From assembly GCA_035762175.1 (NCBI GenBank), contig DASTPP010000344.1:20755-84754 (forward strand): 64,000 nucleotides of DNA, given 5' to 3'. Under the pieces are notes generated by a model that was given only the letters and a program-made list of their open reading frames with translations, made no database searches and was not told where the DNA came from. Positions within the stretch are counted from its first letter, which is position 1; each line of letters opens with the position of its first letter. The position numbers and the translations under genes are program-made. The stretch comes from DASTPP01 sp035762175 (GTDB lineage Bacteria; Myxococcota_A; Polyangia; Polyangiales; Polyangiaceae). Shown one piece after another: positions 1 to 11,460 of the stretch.

Positions 1-448
1 TGACGATCTTGCCCCCCTCGATCTCGCCCTCGACCGCCGAGGCCGGCCCCTTGCGCCCGACCTCGCTGACGGCAAAGAGGCGCTCGTCGCGCATCGCCCC
101 CCGCAGCTCGGTCACGCTCGAGCCCGCGGCCTTCACCAGGTGCCCCCGCAGCGCGTCGCCCTGCCGCTCGAGGTGGAGCCACCACGCCTCGTCGCGCGGG
201 CCGCCCCGGAGCGCGCTCACGATCGTCTCGCGGGGCCCCGCCGGCTTCGGCGCCGACGCGACCGTGACCGCCCAGGGCGCCGAAGGCGCCGACGCGGCCG
301 CCCCGCCCGCCCCGCCCGAAGGCGCCGCCGAGGGCGCCGCCCGCTCGGACGGCGGGGGCGCGTCGCGCTTGCAGGCGGCCAACGTCAGCAACGCGAGGGC
401 GGCGCCGAGCCCGGCGCGACGAAGGGGCGTAGCCATCGGGGGGCTCAT
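1..448 (-). CDS. Lipoprotein, N-terminal part (gene runs off the left edge)
   Basis: The minus frame opens at ATG 448 (a second in-frame ATG lies at 436) and is still open at base 1, so about 149 residues are visible. The N-terminus has two arginines, a hydrophobic stretch and a lipobox LTLAAC followed by Lys, which predicts a lipid-anchored protein (Cys 26 from the first Met). A 40-residue Ala/Pro/Gly/Ser linker follows, then a folded segment containing RDEAWWLHLERQGDALRG and repeated short beta-like stretches. No family was recognised. It lies 87 bp downstream of the giant metallophosphoesterase/GTPase gene on the same strand and could be co-transcribed with it. The C-terminus is outside the window, so function cannot be judged. 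Confidence 0.6.
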   Translation of the reverse strand, partial: MSPPMATPLRRAGLGAALALLTLAACKRDAPPPSERAAPSAAPSGGAGGAAASAPSAPWAVTVASAPKPAGPRETIVSALRGGPRDEAWWLHLERQGDALRGHLVKAAGSSVTELRGAMRDERLFAVSEVGRKGPASAVEGEIEGGKIV

Positions 449-535
449 GGACGGGTCGGCCGAGCGTAGCTCAGGCGCCGGCCCCCGACGCGAGGGTTGC
501 GAGCAGGGCATCGGCGGCGCACGCCCCCTCGCCCG

Positions 536-3500
536 TTACGCCAGCTCGATCTCGTAATAGGTTCGCTTCTGCCCCCGCCCCGCACCCGGCCAGACGGCCC
601 AGCCCTCCCACGCGCCGCCGCCCTTGCGCAGGCAGCGAGTGTGCACGCGCAGGCGGCTCCGATCGCGCTCGATCTCGACCAGGTTGTAGAGCCTCGGCAC
701 CGCCTCGGGCCGATCGCGCACCGGCGCGCCGAACGAGCCGGCGCCGACCGCGTAGAGGGCGCGGCCGCGATCGAGGTACCTGAGAAGGTCGGCCCGGTCT
801 TCGTGCACGTGGCCGTGCAGGCAGGCCCGCACGCCGGCCTGCTGCAGCCGCCCCAAGAAGGCGTCATTCTCGATCTTCTCGTTGCCGCTCACCGGGTGGT
901 GCCAGACCGCGAGCCGCAGCACCCCGGCGCCCGCGGCGAGCCGCCCCTCTGCTTCGGCGCGGCGCACCTGCCGGCCGGCCTCGGCCAGGCCCCGGGCCAG
1001 GGCGCCGTCGTGAATGCCCGAGCGCGCGGGAAAGTGCTCGTCAATCTCGAAGGCCGAGTTCATCGCCAGAAACTGCAGGCCGTCGGCGGGGGCGAGAAAG
1101 GGCAGGCACTGCTGCTCGGCCGCGAGCGGGTACTCTTGCTGCAAGACGGGGTGGTAAAAGTAGCGCGAGAAGTTCTTGAAGCGATCGGGGTAGCGCGCGT
1201 CGTCGCGCACGTAATAGCCCTCGTCGCCGACCGCCCGGTAGGCGCCCGGGGTGAGCCCCTTCGGGTCGACCTGGCGGCGCTTCTTCCAGGCGTAGACGCC
1301 CTCTTCGTCCCAGTTCAAGTCGTGGTTGCCCGGCACGACGATGCAGCGCTCGGCCGTCAGCCCGAACTCGCGAATCAGCGCCGAGACGAACTCGCGGGCC
1401 CGCTCGAACTCTTCGGGCGAGGCGCGGTTGGTGAGGTCGCCCGAGACGACCAGGTAGTCGAGCCGCTCGGTGCCGAGCCCCTCTTCGTCGTCGCGCAGGT
1501 CGGCGCCGAGCGGCTGCAGCAGGCTCGCCACGTCGGCGTCGCCGCCGACGTGCAGATCGCTGAGGTGCAGAATGCGAATCGGCTCGCTCAGGCGCTCGCC
1601 CTTTCCGGCGTCGTTCAGGCTCACTTTGGCCTCGGTCACGCTCTTGACCCGCCCCTCTTTGACGGTGGTGCGCAGGGCGCGCAGCTTCTGGGCGAGCTCG
1701 GGGCTTCGCTCGCGCGCCTCGCGGGCGCCCAGCGTGAGCGGCGTGCGCCGGTCGCAGGCCTGGCAGCCGATGTCGGCCTGGCCCTCGGCGATGCGCCTTC
1801 GCACCGCGCTCTCGGAGAACACCTCGCCGCAGGCGCAGGTCATCTGCAAATGCTCGAGAATTTCGACGCCGTGGGCGCCGAGGTGGTCTTCGATGAAGCC
1901 GACGAAGAGGTCGCGGGCCTCGGCCGGCGTGCGCTCGTCGAAGTAGACGTCGAGGTGCGCGACCCCGCGGGCCGAGCCCCCCTTGCGCTCGACCTTGCGC
2001 ACGCCCGAGACGCCCTCGGCGCCCGAGCTGAACTCGGCGCGGTCTTCCCACAGGCGGGGGGGGCCGAAGCGCCGGCTCATGGCGAGCGACGCGACGAGCG
2101 AGGCGTAGATGTTGTCGATGGCCCCCGAGAAGTCATAATAGAGCGAAATGGCGTGGGGCAGCGCCGCGCCCGCGTCGGCCCCCGACGGCTGAAACAACGA
2201 GGCGAAGACGAGCAGCCCCTCGTGCCGAAAGCAGATGCCGTGCTCGAGCAGTAGCTCGATGACGCAGTCGAGCACCACCATCTCTTGGTCGCGGCGCAGC
2301 CGCTCTTCGGGCCCGATGCGGGGCAAGGTGGCGTTCGGCGCGAACAGCGTCGAGAGGTCGATCGCCGGCACCCCGCGGGGGTTCTCGCGCGCGAGCACGA
2401 CGAGCGAGCCCGCGTAGCGCTCGACCTGCTCGACCTCGAGCACGAGGGCCCGCGTGCCGTCGGCGAGGCGGGTGTCGGCCACCACGCCCTGCATCGCGAG
2501 CTGCTTGACCACCGCCCGCAGCGCCTCGGGGTCGAAGCTCGCCGGGTCGTTCTCGCGAATCGCCCGCTCGAGCTGGTCGAACATGACGACGACCCGCCGC
2601 TCTTCGCGCAGGCGCCCGATCTCTTTGCGCAGCCGCTGAAAGAGCTCGGGCCGGCTCGTTCGCCCGAGCTCGCCCCAGTCGATGGCCGACGCGAGCGCCC
2701 GCCTGAGCTCGTCGATGCCCCGCTCGCTGCGGGCGCTGGTCGACAGGTACGCCTTGAAGCCGAGCCGGCGCACCAGCTCGTCGATGGCGGGCCGGTCGAC
2801 CGGGCAGGCTTCGTCGTCGACCTTGGTGCCGACGAGCAGCTTCTGCACCGGCTGGCGGCCGCCCGCCTGGGCCTGAAAGCGCTTGTCCCAGCCCTCGATC
2901 TCGTCGATGGCCGCCTTGCCCCGCCGCGGCTCGAGCAGCATCAGCGCCACGGCCGTGTCGCGCAGAAAGAGCTGGTGCACCAGGCGGTACTCGCTCTGGC
3001 CGCCCATGTCCCAGAGCACCACCTCGCGCCGCTCGCCCGGGGGCGCCTCGGCCGCGGGGTCGAGCCGCTCGAGCGGCAGGGGCCAGAAGCGCATGCCATG
3101 CGTCGCGCTCTGCTCTTCGTAGCGGTCTTCGGCGAGGCGCAGGGCGAGGCACGACTTGCCCGCGTTGCCCTCGCCCACCAGCACCACCTTGGCGCTGACC
3201 GAGTGCACCGTCGCCGAGCGCGGGGCCGCTCGCAGCAGGGCGTCGATGTCGATGGCCCAGAGGCGAACGCCCCGGCCCGAGGGCCCGAGCGTGGCGAGCA
3301 CCGGGGCGGTGGGCGAGAAGGCGAGGCCCGAGTGCAAGAACCGCGAGGCCGGCTCTTCGATCATGGCCACTTGCTCCCAAGTGTCGGTTCGCCAAAGGCG
3401 GACGGCGTCGTCGCGGCCCTTCGAGGCGAGCAGGCGGCCGTCAAGCGAGAATGAGACGCTCGTGACCGCGTCGGTGTGGCCCTCGAGCATGGCGACCTGC

Positions 3501-5755
3501 TTCTCGGCCGTCACGTCCCAGACCCGGACGGTGCGGTCGCTCGAAGCGGAGGCGACTTGCGTCGAGTGCGGTCGAAAGGCGAGATCGTTGACGACGCCGT
3601 GGTGCCCCTTCAACGATACCCATATCCAGGTGCCATCAGCATTCTCTCGAAACAGCGACAAAAAAGGCCGGCCTTCCGTTCCGGAGGCGAGAACGGACAT
3701 ATCACGCGACCAGGCGAGCGAGCACGACGGCCACGAGCTACTGAATGTGCTGTACACCTCTTCCCAGGTCGAGGCGTTCAAGACGGCAAAGCCGCCGATG
3801 TGGCGCCCGATCGCGATTCGAGAGCCATCGGGCGACCAGGCCAGGTACGAGCCTCCGCCACTGCGAGGCTTGATCACGTAGCTGGGTTCGCCCTGCGAAG
3901 TATCCCAGAAGTGGATCTGACGTTCCGAACTGGAGGCGAGGGTCTTGCCGTCGGGCGACCAGGCCAGGTCAACCACCGGCTCATCGGGCCAACGCGCGCC
4001 CCAAATCTGGCCGCGGTGCGCGACGTCATAAACCCCGACGTGACCGCCGGGCGTGCCGACCGCCAAACGCGTCCCGTCGGGCGACCAGGCGACGCGAGAG
4101 ATTGGGTCGTGGGAGGGGCCGAGCAGCGTCCCTGGGCTCAGCGGCGAAACCCCCGCGGGCAGGTCGGGCGCCCCCGGAGTCACCCCCCGAACGCTGCCCG
4201 GCACAGGGCCTGTGAACGACTCGAGCGCCGGCGCTGCCTCCACCCCCGACCGCAGCGACGGCATCGGCCGCACCTGCGGCACGGGCGCCCCCGGAGGAGG
4301 CGCCCCCAGCGTCTCGGCCTTGCGTTCGTCGAAGGGCCATGCCGGCGCGGGCAAGGGCGACGCGAGAGGAGGCGGCTCGGGCGAGGGCGACGCGAGAGGA
4401 GGCGGCGCGGGCAGGGGCGGCGCAGCAGCAGAAGACGGCGCGCGCAGGGGCGGCGCGGCAACGGGAGACGGCGCGGACACCCCCTTGGGGGCGATGCCGG
4501 GGGGCGGAGGCGCCTCTTCGGGGGCAAAGCTCGCGGACGCCCCGTCGGCGGCAGAGCGGAGGCCCGCGGGCGCCGCTTGGGCGGCAGCGGGGGCGTTCGC
4601 CTCTTCGGCGTCGTCGTGGAGCGCAGACGCCTCGTCGCCGGCGGCGGGGGGCGCGGGCGCCTCTCGGGCGGCAGTCAGGTCGGGCGAGAGGCGTATCGCC
4701 AGCGCGTCGTCGGACGTACGGCTCGCGTTCGACCACGACGCCTCTTCGAATGTCAGGCTCGCGTCTGGCATCACCATGATACCGTTACCCGGACGCGTGC
4801 GGCCAGCGATGCGCGGCCAGACCTTGAGCTGGCGGCCGGCTGCGTCGACCTCGATCGAAGCGGCGTTGTAGCCCCAGGGCGTGTCCGCAAGGCCCGCGTC
4901 GGCGAAGAGGGAGGCGGCACACACGAACACCAGCAACCCGTCGACGTGAATCGGGGCGTGTCGACTGCGCATGCTGCCGCAAAGGTGAACGACGGGGGGG
5001 CCCCCGCCCTTTACCAAGCCCGTAACGCCGTCCCGTATGGTTTTGCGAAACCAGGGCAGCGGGTGATGGGTCAAAAGAAGGCCGAGATCGCTCGCCGAGC
5101 TTGCCGTGGCCCCCTCGGGCGCGAGGGCGCCTTTCAGGTGCCCCAAGTCCAGGGCGAGCTTGCCGACGGGCGACGAACCGTCGAGGTCGAAGAGGGCCGA
5201 GTTCGAGCCGGCGATTACGACGCGCGCGCCGTCGACCTCGAGCGTGGCGGCGAAGTCGCCCGGCACCGGCCCCTCGCGGACCGAGAGCCAGGGGGGCAAG
5301 GGGTGCGCCTCGCGCCAACGCGACGCCCACTTCACGTAGTTGCCAAACCCTCGGCGCCAGAGCTGCCGCAAGGGGTCGGGCGTGGTCTCCCACAAGTGCT
5401 CGGGCACCTCCGGGTCGTCGCGCCATTTCTGCATGAGCTCGCGCACCGCGGACGATTGCGAGCCCCAGACGAAGTCGTGGTTGCCGGGCACCGCGAGCAG
5501 CGCCGGGCTCGAGCCGAGGCCCTCGAGGTAGCCCCAGAACGACTCGAGCATCGAGGTGAGCTGCCCGAACTCTCGCTCGCCGCCCGTCTGCGTCAGATCG
5601 CCGCTGATCACCACCAGGTGCCAGGGCCCCGAGCGCTCGTGCAGCTTGCGCAGATCGCGCTCGAACTCTTCGCGCACCTCGGCCTGCAGCCACCCCGAGC
5701 CGCTCGCCCCGATCTGCAGGTCGGACAGGTGAAGCACGCCGATCTTCGCCACCAC
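536..5755 (-). CDS. Giant metallophosphoesterase-WD40-Roc/COR GTPase-metallophosphoesterase protein
   Basis: About 1739 residues, start GTG 5755 (GTG 5752 possible) behind GGGAGGG; the frame is open further upstream, but the first domain begins right after this start. Domains in order: calcineurin-like phosphoesterase (about 4-300: SDLQIG, SGDLTQTG, PGNHDF, LTHHPLPW) lacking the His of DxH and with a broken GHxH; Pro/Ala linker (about 390-545); WD40 repeats (about 547-835: VAWSPDG, VRVWDV); Ras-like Roc GTPase (about 850-1030: P-loop GEGNAGKS, switch DMGGQ, GTKVDDE); COR-like region with winged-helix-like segments (about 1030-1290); Cys cluster CAC...CQAC (about 1303-1345); second phosphoesterase (about 1393-1640) with SDLHVG, SGDLT, PGNHD, WHHP and HGHVH all intact. 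Inferred model: the propeller senses, the GTPase switches, the C-terminal phosphoesterase cuts a nucleic acid or nucleotide. Cytoplasmic, as no signal is seen. Target unknown. Confidence 0.9.
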   Translation of the reverse strand: MVAKIGVLHLSDLQIGASGSGWLQAEVREEFERDLRKLHERSGPWHLVVISGDLTQTGGEREFGQLTSMLESFWGYLEGLGSSPALLAVPGNHDFVWGSQSSAVRELMQKWRDDPEVPEHLWETTPDPLRQLWRRGFGNYVKWASRWREAHPLPPWLSVREGPVPGDFAATLEVDGARVVIAGSNSALFDLDGSSPVGKLALDLGHLKGALAPEGATASSASDLGLLLTHHPLPWFRKTIRDGVTGLVKGGGPPVVHLCGSMRSRHAPIHVDGLLVFVCAASLFADAGLADTPWGYNAASIEVDAAGRQLKVWPRIAGRTRPGNGIMVMPDASLTFEEASWSNASRTSDDALAIRLSPDLTAAREAPAPPAAGDEASALHDDAEEANAPAAAQAAPAGLRSAADGASASFAPEEAPPPPGIAPKGVSAPSPVAAPPLRAPSSAAAPPLPAPPPLASPSPEPPPLASPLPAPAWPFDERKAETLGAPPPGAPVPQVRPMPSLRSGVEAAPALESFTGPVPGSVRGVTPGAPDLPAGVSPLSPGTLLGPSHDPISRVAWSPDGTRLAVGTPGGHVGVYDVAHRGQIWGARWPDEPVVDLAWSPDGKTLASSSERQIHFWDTSQGEPSYVIKPRSGGGSYLAWSPDGSRIAIGRHIGGFAVLNASTWEEVYSTFSSSWPSCSLAWSRDMSVLASGTEGRPFLSLFRENADGTWIWVSLKGHHGVVNDLAFRPHSTQVASASSDRTVRVWDVTAEKQVAMLEGHTDAVTSVSFSLDGRLLASKGRDDAVRLWRTDTWEQVAMIEEPASRFLHSGLAFSPTAPVLATLGPSGRGVRLWAIDIDALLRAAPRSATVHSVSAKVVLVGEGNAGKSCLALRLAEDRYEEQSATHGMRFWPLPLERLDPAAEAPPGERREVVLWDMGGQSEYRLVHQLFLRDTAVALMLLEPRRGKAAIDEIEGWDKRFQAQAGGRQPVQKLLVGTKVDDEACPVDRPAIDELVRRLGFKAYLSTSARSERGIDELRRALASAIDWGELGRTSRPELFQRLRKEIGRLREERRVVVMFDQLERAIRENDPASFDPEALRAVVKQLAMQGVVADTRLADGTRALVLEVEQVERYAGSLVVLARENPRGVPAIDLSTLFAPNATLPRIGPEERLRRDQEMVVLDCVIELLLEHGICFRHEGLLVFASLFQPSGADAGAALPHAISLYYDFSGAIDNIYASLVASLAMSRRFGPPRLWEDRAEFSSGAEGVSGVRKVERKGGSARGVAHLDVYFDERTPAEARDLFVGFIEDHLGAHGVEILEHLQMTCACGEVFSESAVRRRIAEGQADIGCQACDRRTPLTLGAREARERSPELAQKLRALRTTVKEGRVKSVTEAKVSLNDAGKGERLSEPIRILHLSDLHVGGDADVASLLQPLGADLRDDEEGLGTERLDYLVVSGDLTNRASPEEFERAREFVSALIREFGLTAERCIVVPGNHDLNWDEEGVYAWKKRRQVDPKGLTPGAYRAVGDEGYYVRDDARYPDRFKNFSRYFYHPVLQQEYPLAAEQQCLPFLAPADGLQFLAMNSAFEIDEHFPARSGIHDGALARGLAEAGRQVRRAEAEGRLAAGAGVLRLAVWHHPVSGNEKIENDAFLGRLQQAGVRACLHGHVHEDRADLLRYLDRGRALYAVGAGSFGAPVRDRPEAVPRLYNLVEIERDRSRLRVHTRCLRKGGGAWEGWAVWPGAGRGQKRTYYEIELA

Positions 5756-5910
5756 GCACCCTCCCGCGTCACGATGGGCCGCCTCGGTCGACGACGCCCG
5801 GCGAAGGTACCATACCGTTGCACTTCGCCCGAGAAGCAGGGCATTTGTGCGGCCTCCGACCCCGAAAACCCGCTTTTCAGGGCGAGCTGCACCTGTAGTA
5901 CTCGTGGGGC

Positions 5911-7311
5911 GTGCCCCGGAGAAACCTCGCTTGCTCGGGCGGTGCAGCCTGGCGCGCCGCCCTCGACGTCGTCTCGCGCCCCCGGTTGGCGACGGCCTTC
6001 GCCGCCGCAGCCCTGGCCGCGTCGCAGGGCGCTTGCGATTCGTGCAACGCGAGGCCGCCATCGGCGACGTCGACCGGCGCGGCGGGCTCGCCCGCCGGCT
6101 CGACGGCGGACGTGGCGGGCAGCGCGGCCCCGCCCGCCAGCGCCGCCGCCCGTCGCGGCGGCGCCCTCGACGACCTCTTGCGGGGCACGCAAACCACCGT
6201 CGCCGTCTCGTCGCGGGTCGCCAACGCGACCGACCACCCCGAGCACCTCGTCGACGGCAAGCTCGACACCGCCTGGAACAGCCGCCCGGGCGATCTCGTC
6301 GGCGGCTGGATCGCCTGGCAGGTGCCCGACGACGCCCGCGTCAAGCGCGTCGAGCTGACCGTCGGCTTCGACGCGACCAACAAGAAGGGCGAAGACCTCT
6401 TCTTCACGAACCACCGCATCAAGCGCGTGCGCCTGAGCCGGGAGGGCGCGGTCCTGGGTGAGTTCTCGCTCGACCCCGGCCGGCGGGGGCTGCAGCCCCT
6501 CGAGATCGACGCCCCGGGCGGCAAGTTTCGGCTCGAAGTCCTCGAGGTCGAGGGTGGCACCAAGAAGGCGTGGCGCGAGCTCGCGGTCTCCGAGCTGCGC
6601 GTGCTCGGCGAGCTGCCCGCGGGGGCGAAGGAGGCGCGCGCGAACTTCTTTCCCAAGGTGCGGGTGGGGCGGCTCGCCCCCGCGCTCGACGAGGCCTCGA
6701 CGGCCTGGGCGAAGCGCCACTTCGGGGGGCTGCCTGAGCTCTGCGAGGCCGCCGAAGCGGCCGTGGCGCCCGCCCTCGAGCGAGAGGCCAAAGAGGGCCT
6801 TCTGCCGCCGCAGGCCGCCCCCTATTGCCGGGTCGGGCGCGATCTGGCGAGGGCGAGCGAGGGCGAGCTCCGCCGGGCGGTGCTCGTCGAGATCGTCACG
6901 CCGGAGGGCGTCGAGGTGCGGGCGGCGCTGCAGACCGTGCGCTCGTGGCTGCTGACGCGGCCCTTCTTCGTGCTCCCGCTCGACTCGCCCTTTCGTGGCA
7001 CGGTCGTCGCGAGCGTGCGCGGCGCCCTGCTGCGCGGTAACACCTTCGCCGTCGACTACGCCGAAAAAGAGCTGCGCATCGAGCCCGGGGCCGGCGACGC
7101 CGACGGGCACGACTGCGGCCCCGACGTCTCGGTCTGGATGCAGCACCGCCTCTTTGATTGTCGCATCAACGACGACGAAGCCTCCTGCCGCTCGCGGACC
7201 ATGCACGAAGAAAAGCTCGAACCCGGCGACGAAGGCCCGGCCGATCTCGCCACCTGGAAGAAGAGCGGCGGCAAACCTCGCATTACCGACGAGGGCGACG
7301 TCGCCTTCTGA
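5911..7311 (+). CDS. Secreted protein with discoidin-like (NADase-type glycan-binding-like) domain
   Basis: 466 residues from GTG 5911, divergent from the giant GTPase gene across a 155 bp gap. The N-terminus has Arg residues and a hydrophobic stretch ending ASQGAC, so it is probably exported; the lipobox is not canonical. Residues about 80-225 resemble the F5/8 type C (discoidin) jelly-roll fold: VANATDHPEHLVDGKLDTAW, then GWIAWQVPDDARVKRVELTV and a closing AVSELRVLGEL. That fold binds glycans or surfaces; ligand unknown. The C-terminal half has paired Cys residues (DCGPDV, DCRINDDEASC) and no recognised domain. The start is the first usable codon after the intergenic gap, and no strong ribosome binding site is seen. 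The assignment rests on motif pattern only. Confidence 0.75.
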   Translation: MPRRNLACSGGAAWRAALDVVSRPRLATAFAAAALAASQGACDSCNARPPSATSTGAAGSPAGSTADVAGSAAPPASAAARRGGALDDLLRGTQTTVAVSSRVANATDHPEHLVDGKLDTAWNSRPGDLVGGWIAWQVPDDARVKRVELTVGFDATNKKGEDLFFTNHRIKRVRLSREGAVLGEFSLDPGRRGLQPLEIDAPGGKFRLEVLEVEGGTKKAWRELAVSELRVLGELPAGAKEARANFFPKVRVGRLAPALDEASTAWAKRHFGGLPELCEAAEAAVAPALEREAKEGLLPPQAAPYCRVGRDLARASEGELRRAVLVEIVTPEGVEVRAALQTVRSWLLTRPFFVLPLDSPFRGTVVASVRGALLRGNTFAVDYAEKELRIEPGAGDADGHDCGPDVSVWMQHRLFDCRINDDEASCRSRTMHEEKLEPGDEGPADLATWKKSGGKPRITDEGDVAF

Positions 7312-7491
7312 CGCGGGCGTCCTCGGCCGGAGGGCGCCGCGAGGAGGGCACCCCCCCGCCTTGCCGGCCATGTAGGTGGGTCTCAGCTACCCGGCGCACC
7401 CAGGAAGGGGGGGCGAGAAAGGGCCGAGACCTACTCGAACCTCTTCCTATGTACTCGCGAGGGCGTGGGCGCCTCGGGTAGTATCGGCGCG

Positions 7492-9560
<2,069 letters not shown>

Positions 9561-9564
<4 letters not shown>

Positions 9565-10589
9565 GGGTGCTCCAGACGCGCGGCTCTCGCAAGCTCTCGA
9601 TGTCGGCCCCGGCGCGACGCCCGGCCCGCTCGTTCGCCGGCCTCTGCTCGGTCGTCGCGGCCCTGAGCGCGGCGCCTCGGCCCCTGCGGGCCGACCCGGC
9701 GCGGGCCGAGACGTTGTTTCAAGAAGGGCGCGCCTTGCTCGAAGCGGGCAAGGCCGACCAAGCGTGCCTGAAGTTCGCCGAGAGCCAGCGCCTCGACCCT
9801 TCGGTCGGCACGCTGCTCAACCTCGGCGAGTGCAACGAGGGGCAAGGCAAGTTCGCCTCGGCCGTGAGCGCCTTTCTCGCCGCCTCGCAGCTCGCGACCG
9901 CGCGCGCCCAACCAGATAGGGCCTCCGAAGCGTTGCGGCGCGCGTCGTTGCTTCAACCCAAGCTCTCGGCCTTGATCGTGCGCGTTGGTAGCCCCACGCC
10001 CGGCCTCGTCGTCAAGCGCGACGGCGTGATCGTCGAGCCCGCGCAGCTCGGCTCGAGGGTGCCCGTCGACCCCGGGCAGCACGTCATTACCGCAGAGGCG
10101 AGCGGCTACCTCCCCTTTCGCTCCGCCGTGCGGGTCGAGGGGCCGGCCCAGGCCCTGACGGTCGACGTGCCCGCCCTCACGCCCCTGGCGCGGGGCGACG
10201 CCCAGCCCGCCGGCGGGCAGCCCTCGCGCGAGCGGCCCGTCGCGGGCTACGTGGTCGGCGGGCTCGGCGTCGCGGCGCTCGGGGTCGGCGCGGTGTTCGG
10301 GCTCATGGCGATCTCGAACTATGCGAAAGCCGAAGACTATGTGAAGGCCGAAGACCAGTGCGCGAACGCTGGCCCCTGCCCCGAGCGAGACAAGGCGTTC
10401 GACACGGTCGGCCGGGCCGACGGGCAGGCCTGGGTGGCCAACGTGGGCGTCGGCCTCGGGCTGGTCGGCGTGGCGGCGGGCAGCTACCTGCTCTTCTTCG
10501 CGCCCGCGAAGAAGGCGGGCGCACCGGCCGGCGCGGGCGTGGGGCTGAGGCTCACGCCGGGCTCGGTCGGGCTCGGCGGGCGCTTTTGA
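9561..10589 (+). CDS. TPR/PEGA-domain periplasmic or membrane protein, kinase partner
   Basis: 342 residues from ATG 9561, whose ATGA overlaps the kinase stop; an internal ATG at 9600 would give a more compact signal peptide. Signal-like N-terminus, then TPR-like helices (ETLFQEGRALLEAGKADQAC, SVGTLLNLGECNEGQGK), a PEGA-like beta domain (VDPGQHVITAEASGYLPFR), and a C-terminal section with two hydrophobic helices separated by a Cys-containing loop. Proteins of this layout are common beside Ser/Thr kinases in myxobacteria. The overlap with the kinase gene suggests the pair is made together, and the TPR/PEGA protein may be a substrate or an envelope sensor for the kinase (inference). No catalytic motif. 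Confidence 0.85.
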
Positions 10590-10716
10590 AGGGGCCGCGC
10601 CCTTCGGCCTCGCGTTGCCGCGGCGCCGGGCCCCGGCCGGCGGCGCGGGTCTTTCTTCACGCCCTCGACGAAGCCTGTGGTAGAGCGCGATCACCTTCCG
10701 CCGAGAGAGAAACCCG

Positions 10717-11436
10717 ATGCCAAACACTGCGCTCGTGGGAAAGCGGGTCGTGATCACCGGTGGCAGCTCCGGCATGGGCCTCGCCTGCGCGCGGCGCGTG
10801 GTCGAGAGCGGCGGCGAGGTGACCCTCGTCGCCCGGCGCGTCGGCGCCCTCGACCAGGCCGTCGCCGAACTCGGCCCGCGCGCCTCGCGGCTCGCCCTCG
10901 ACGTGGGCCGCGAGGCCGACGTCGCGGCCGCCTTCGCCGACATCGGCCCGTTCGATCACCTGCTGACGGCCGCCGCTGGCAACGTCGTCGGCACCGTGCG
11001 AGGCCTGAATGTCGCCGACGTCCGCTCGTTCTTCGAGAGCAAGCTCTGGGGCCAGTACCTGTGCGCCAAGTACGGCGTCGAGCGCATGCGCGAGGGGGGC
11101 TCGATCACGCTGTTCTCGGGCGCGGGCTCGCGGCGGGTGTTCCCCGGATTCGTCGCCGTGGGGGTCTCGGAAGCCGCCATCGAGGCGCTCACGCGCTACC
11201 TGGCGCACGAGTTCGCGCCCATCCGCGTCAACGCCGTCGTGCCGGGGGTGGTCGAGACGCCCTTGACCGCGGCCCTGCCCGACTGGCAGCGGCTCAAAGA
11301 GGCGACCGCCGCCGCCTTGCCGGTCCGACGGGTCGGGCGCCCCGAAGACGTCGCCGACGCCTGCCTGCTCCTGATGACGAACGGCTTCATGAGCGGCAGC
11401 GTCGTCGACGTCGACGGCGGCCACGGCGTCCTCTAG
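10717..11436 (+). CDS. SDR-fold protein lacking the catalytic Tyr/Lys (Lin1944-like)
   Basis: 239 residues from ATG 10717, preceded by a purine-rich GAGAGAGAAA. The Rossmann NAD(P)-binding motif TGGSSGMG sits at 14-21, and the C-terminal signature RVNAVVPGVVETPL and closing VVDVDGGHGVL are typical of short-chain dehydrogenases. At the active site the usual YxxxK is V148-G-V-S-E152, so both catalytic residues are missing, as in the described Lin1944-like subgroup of the SDR superfamily. It probably binds a dinucleotide but may not be a dehydrogenase; a sensing or structural role is possible. It stands alone, 127 bp after the TPR/PEGA gene on the same strand. Confidence 0.88.
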   Translation: MPNTALVGKRVVITGGSSGMGLACARRVVESGGEVTLVARRVGALDQAVAELGPRASRLALDVGREADVAAAFADIGPFDHLLTAAAGNVVGTVRGLNVADVRSFFESKLWGQYLCAKYGVERMREGGSITLFSGAGSRRVFPGFVAVGVSEAAIEALTRYLAHEFAPIRVNAVVPGVVETPLTAALPDWQRLKEATAAALPVRRVGRPEDVADACLLLMTNGFMSGSVVDVDGGHGVL

Positions 11437-11460
11437 AGTGTGGGCCAGGCCGGTTTGGTA

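Noticed and set aside
3476..6358. 960-codon plus-strand open frame
   Set aside because: It is the antisense shadow of the giant GTPase gene; composition is Arg/Gly/Ala-rich with no domain.
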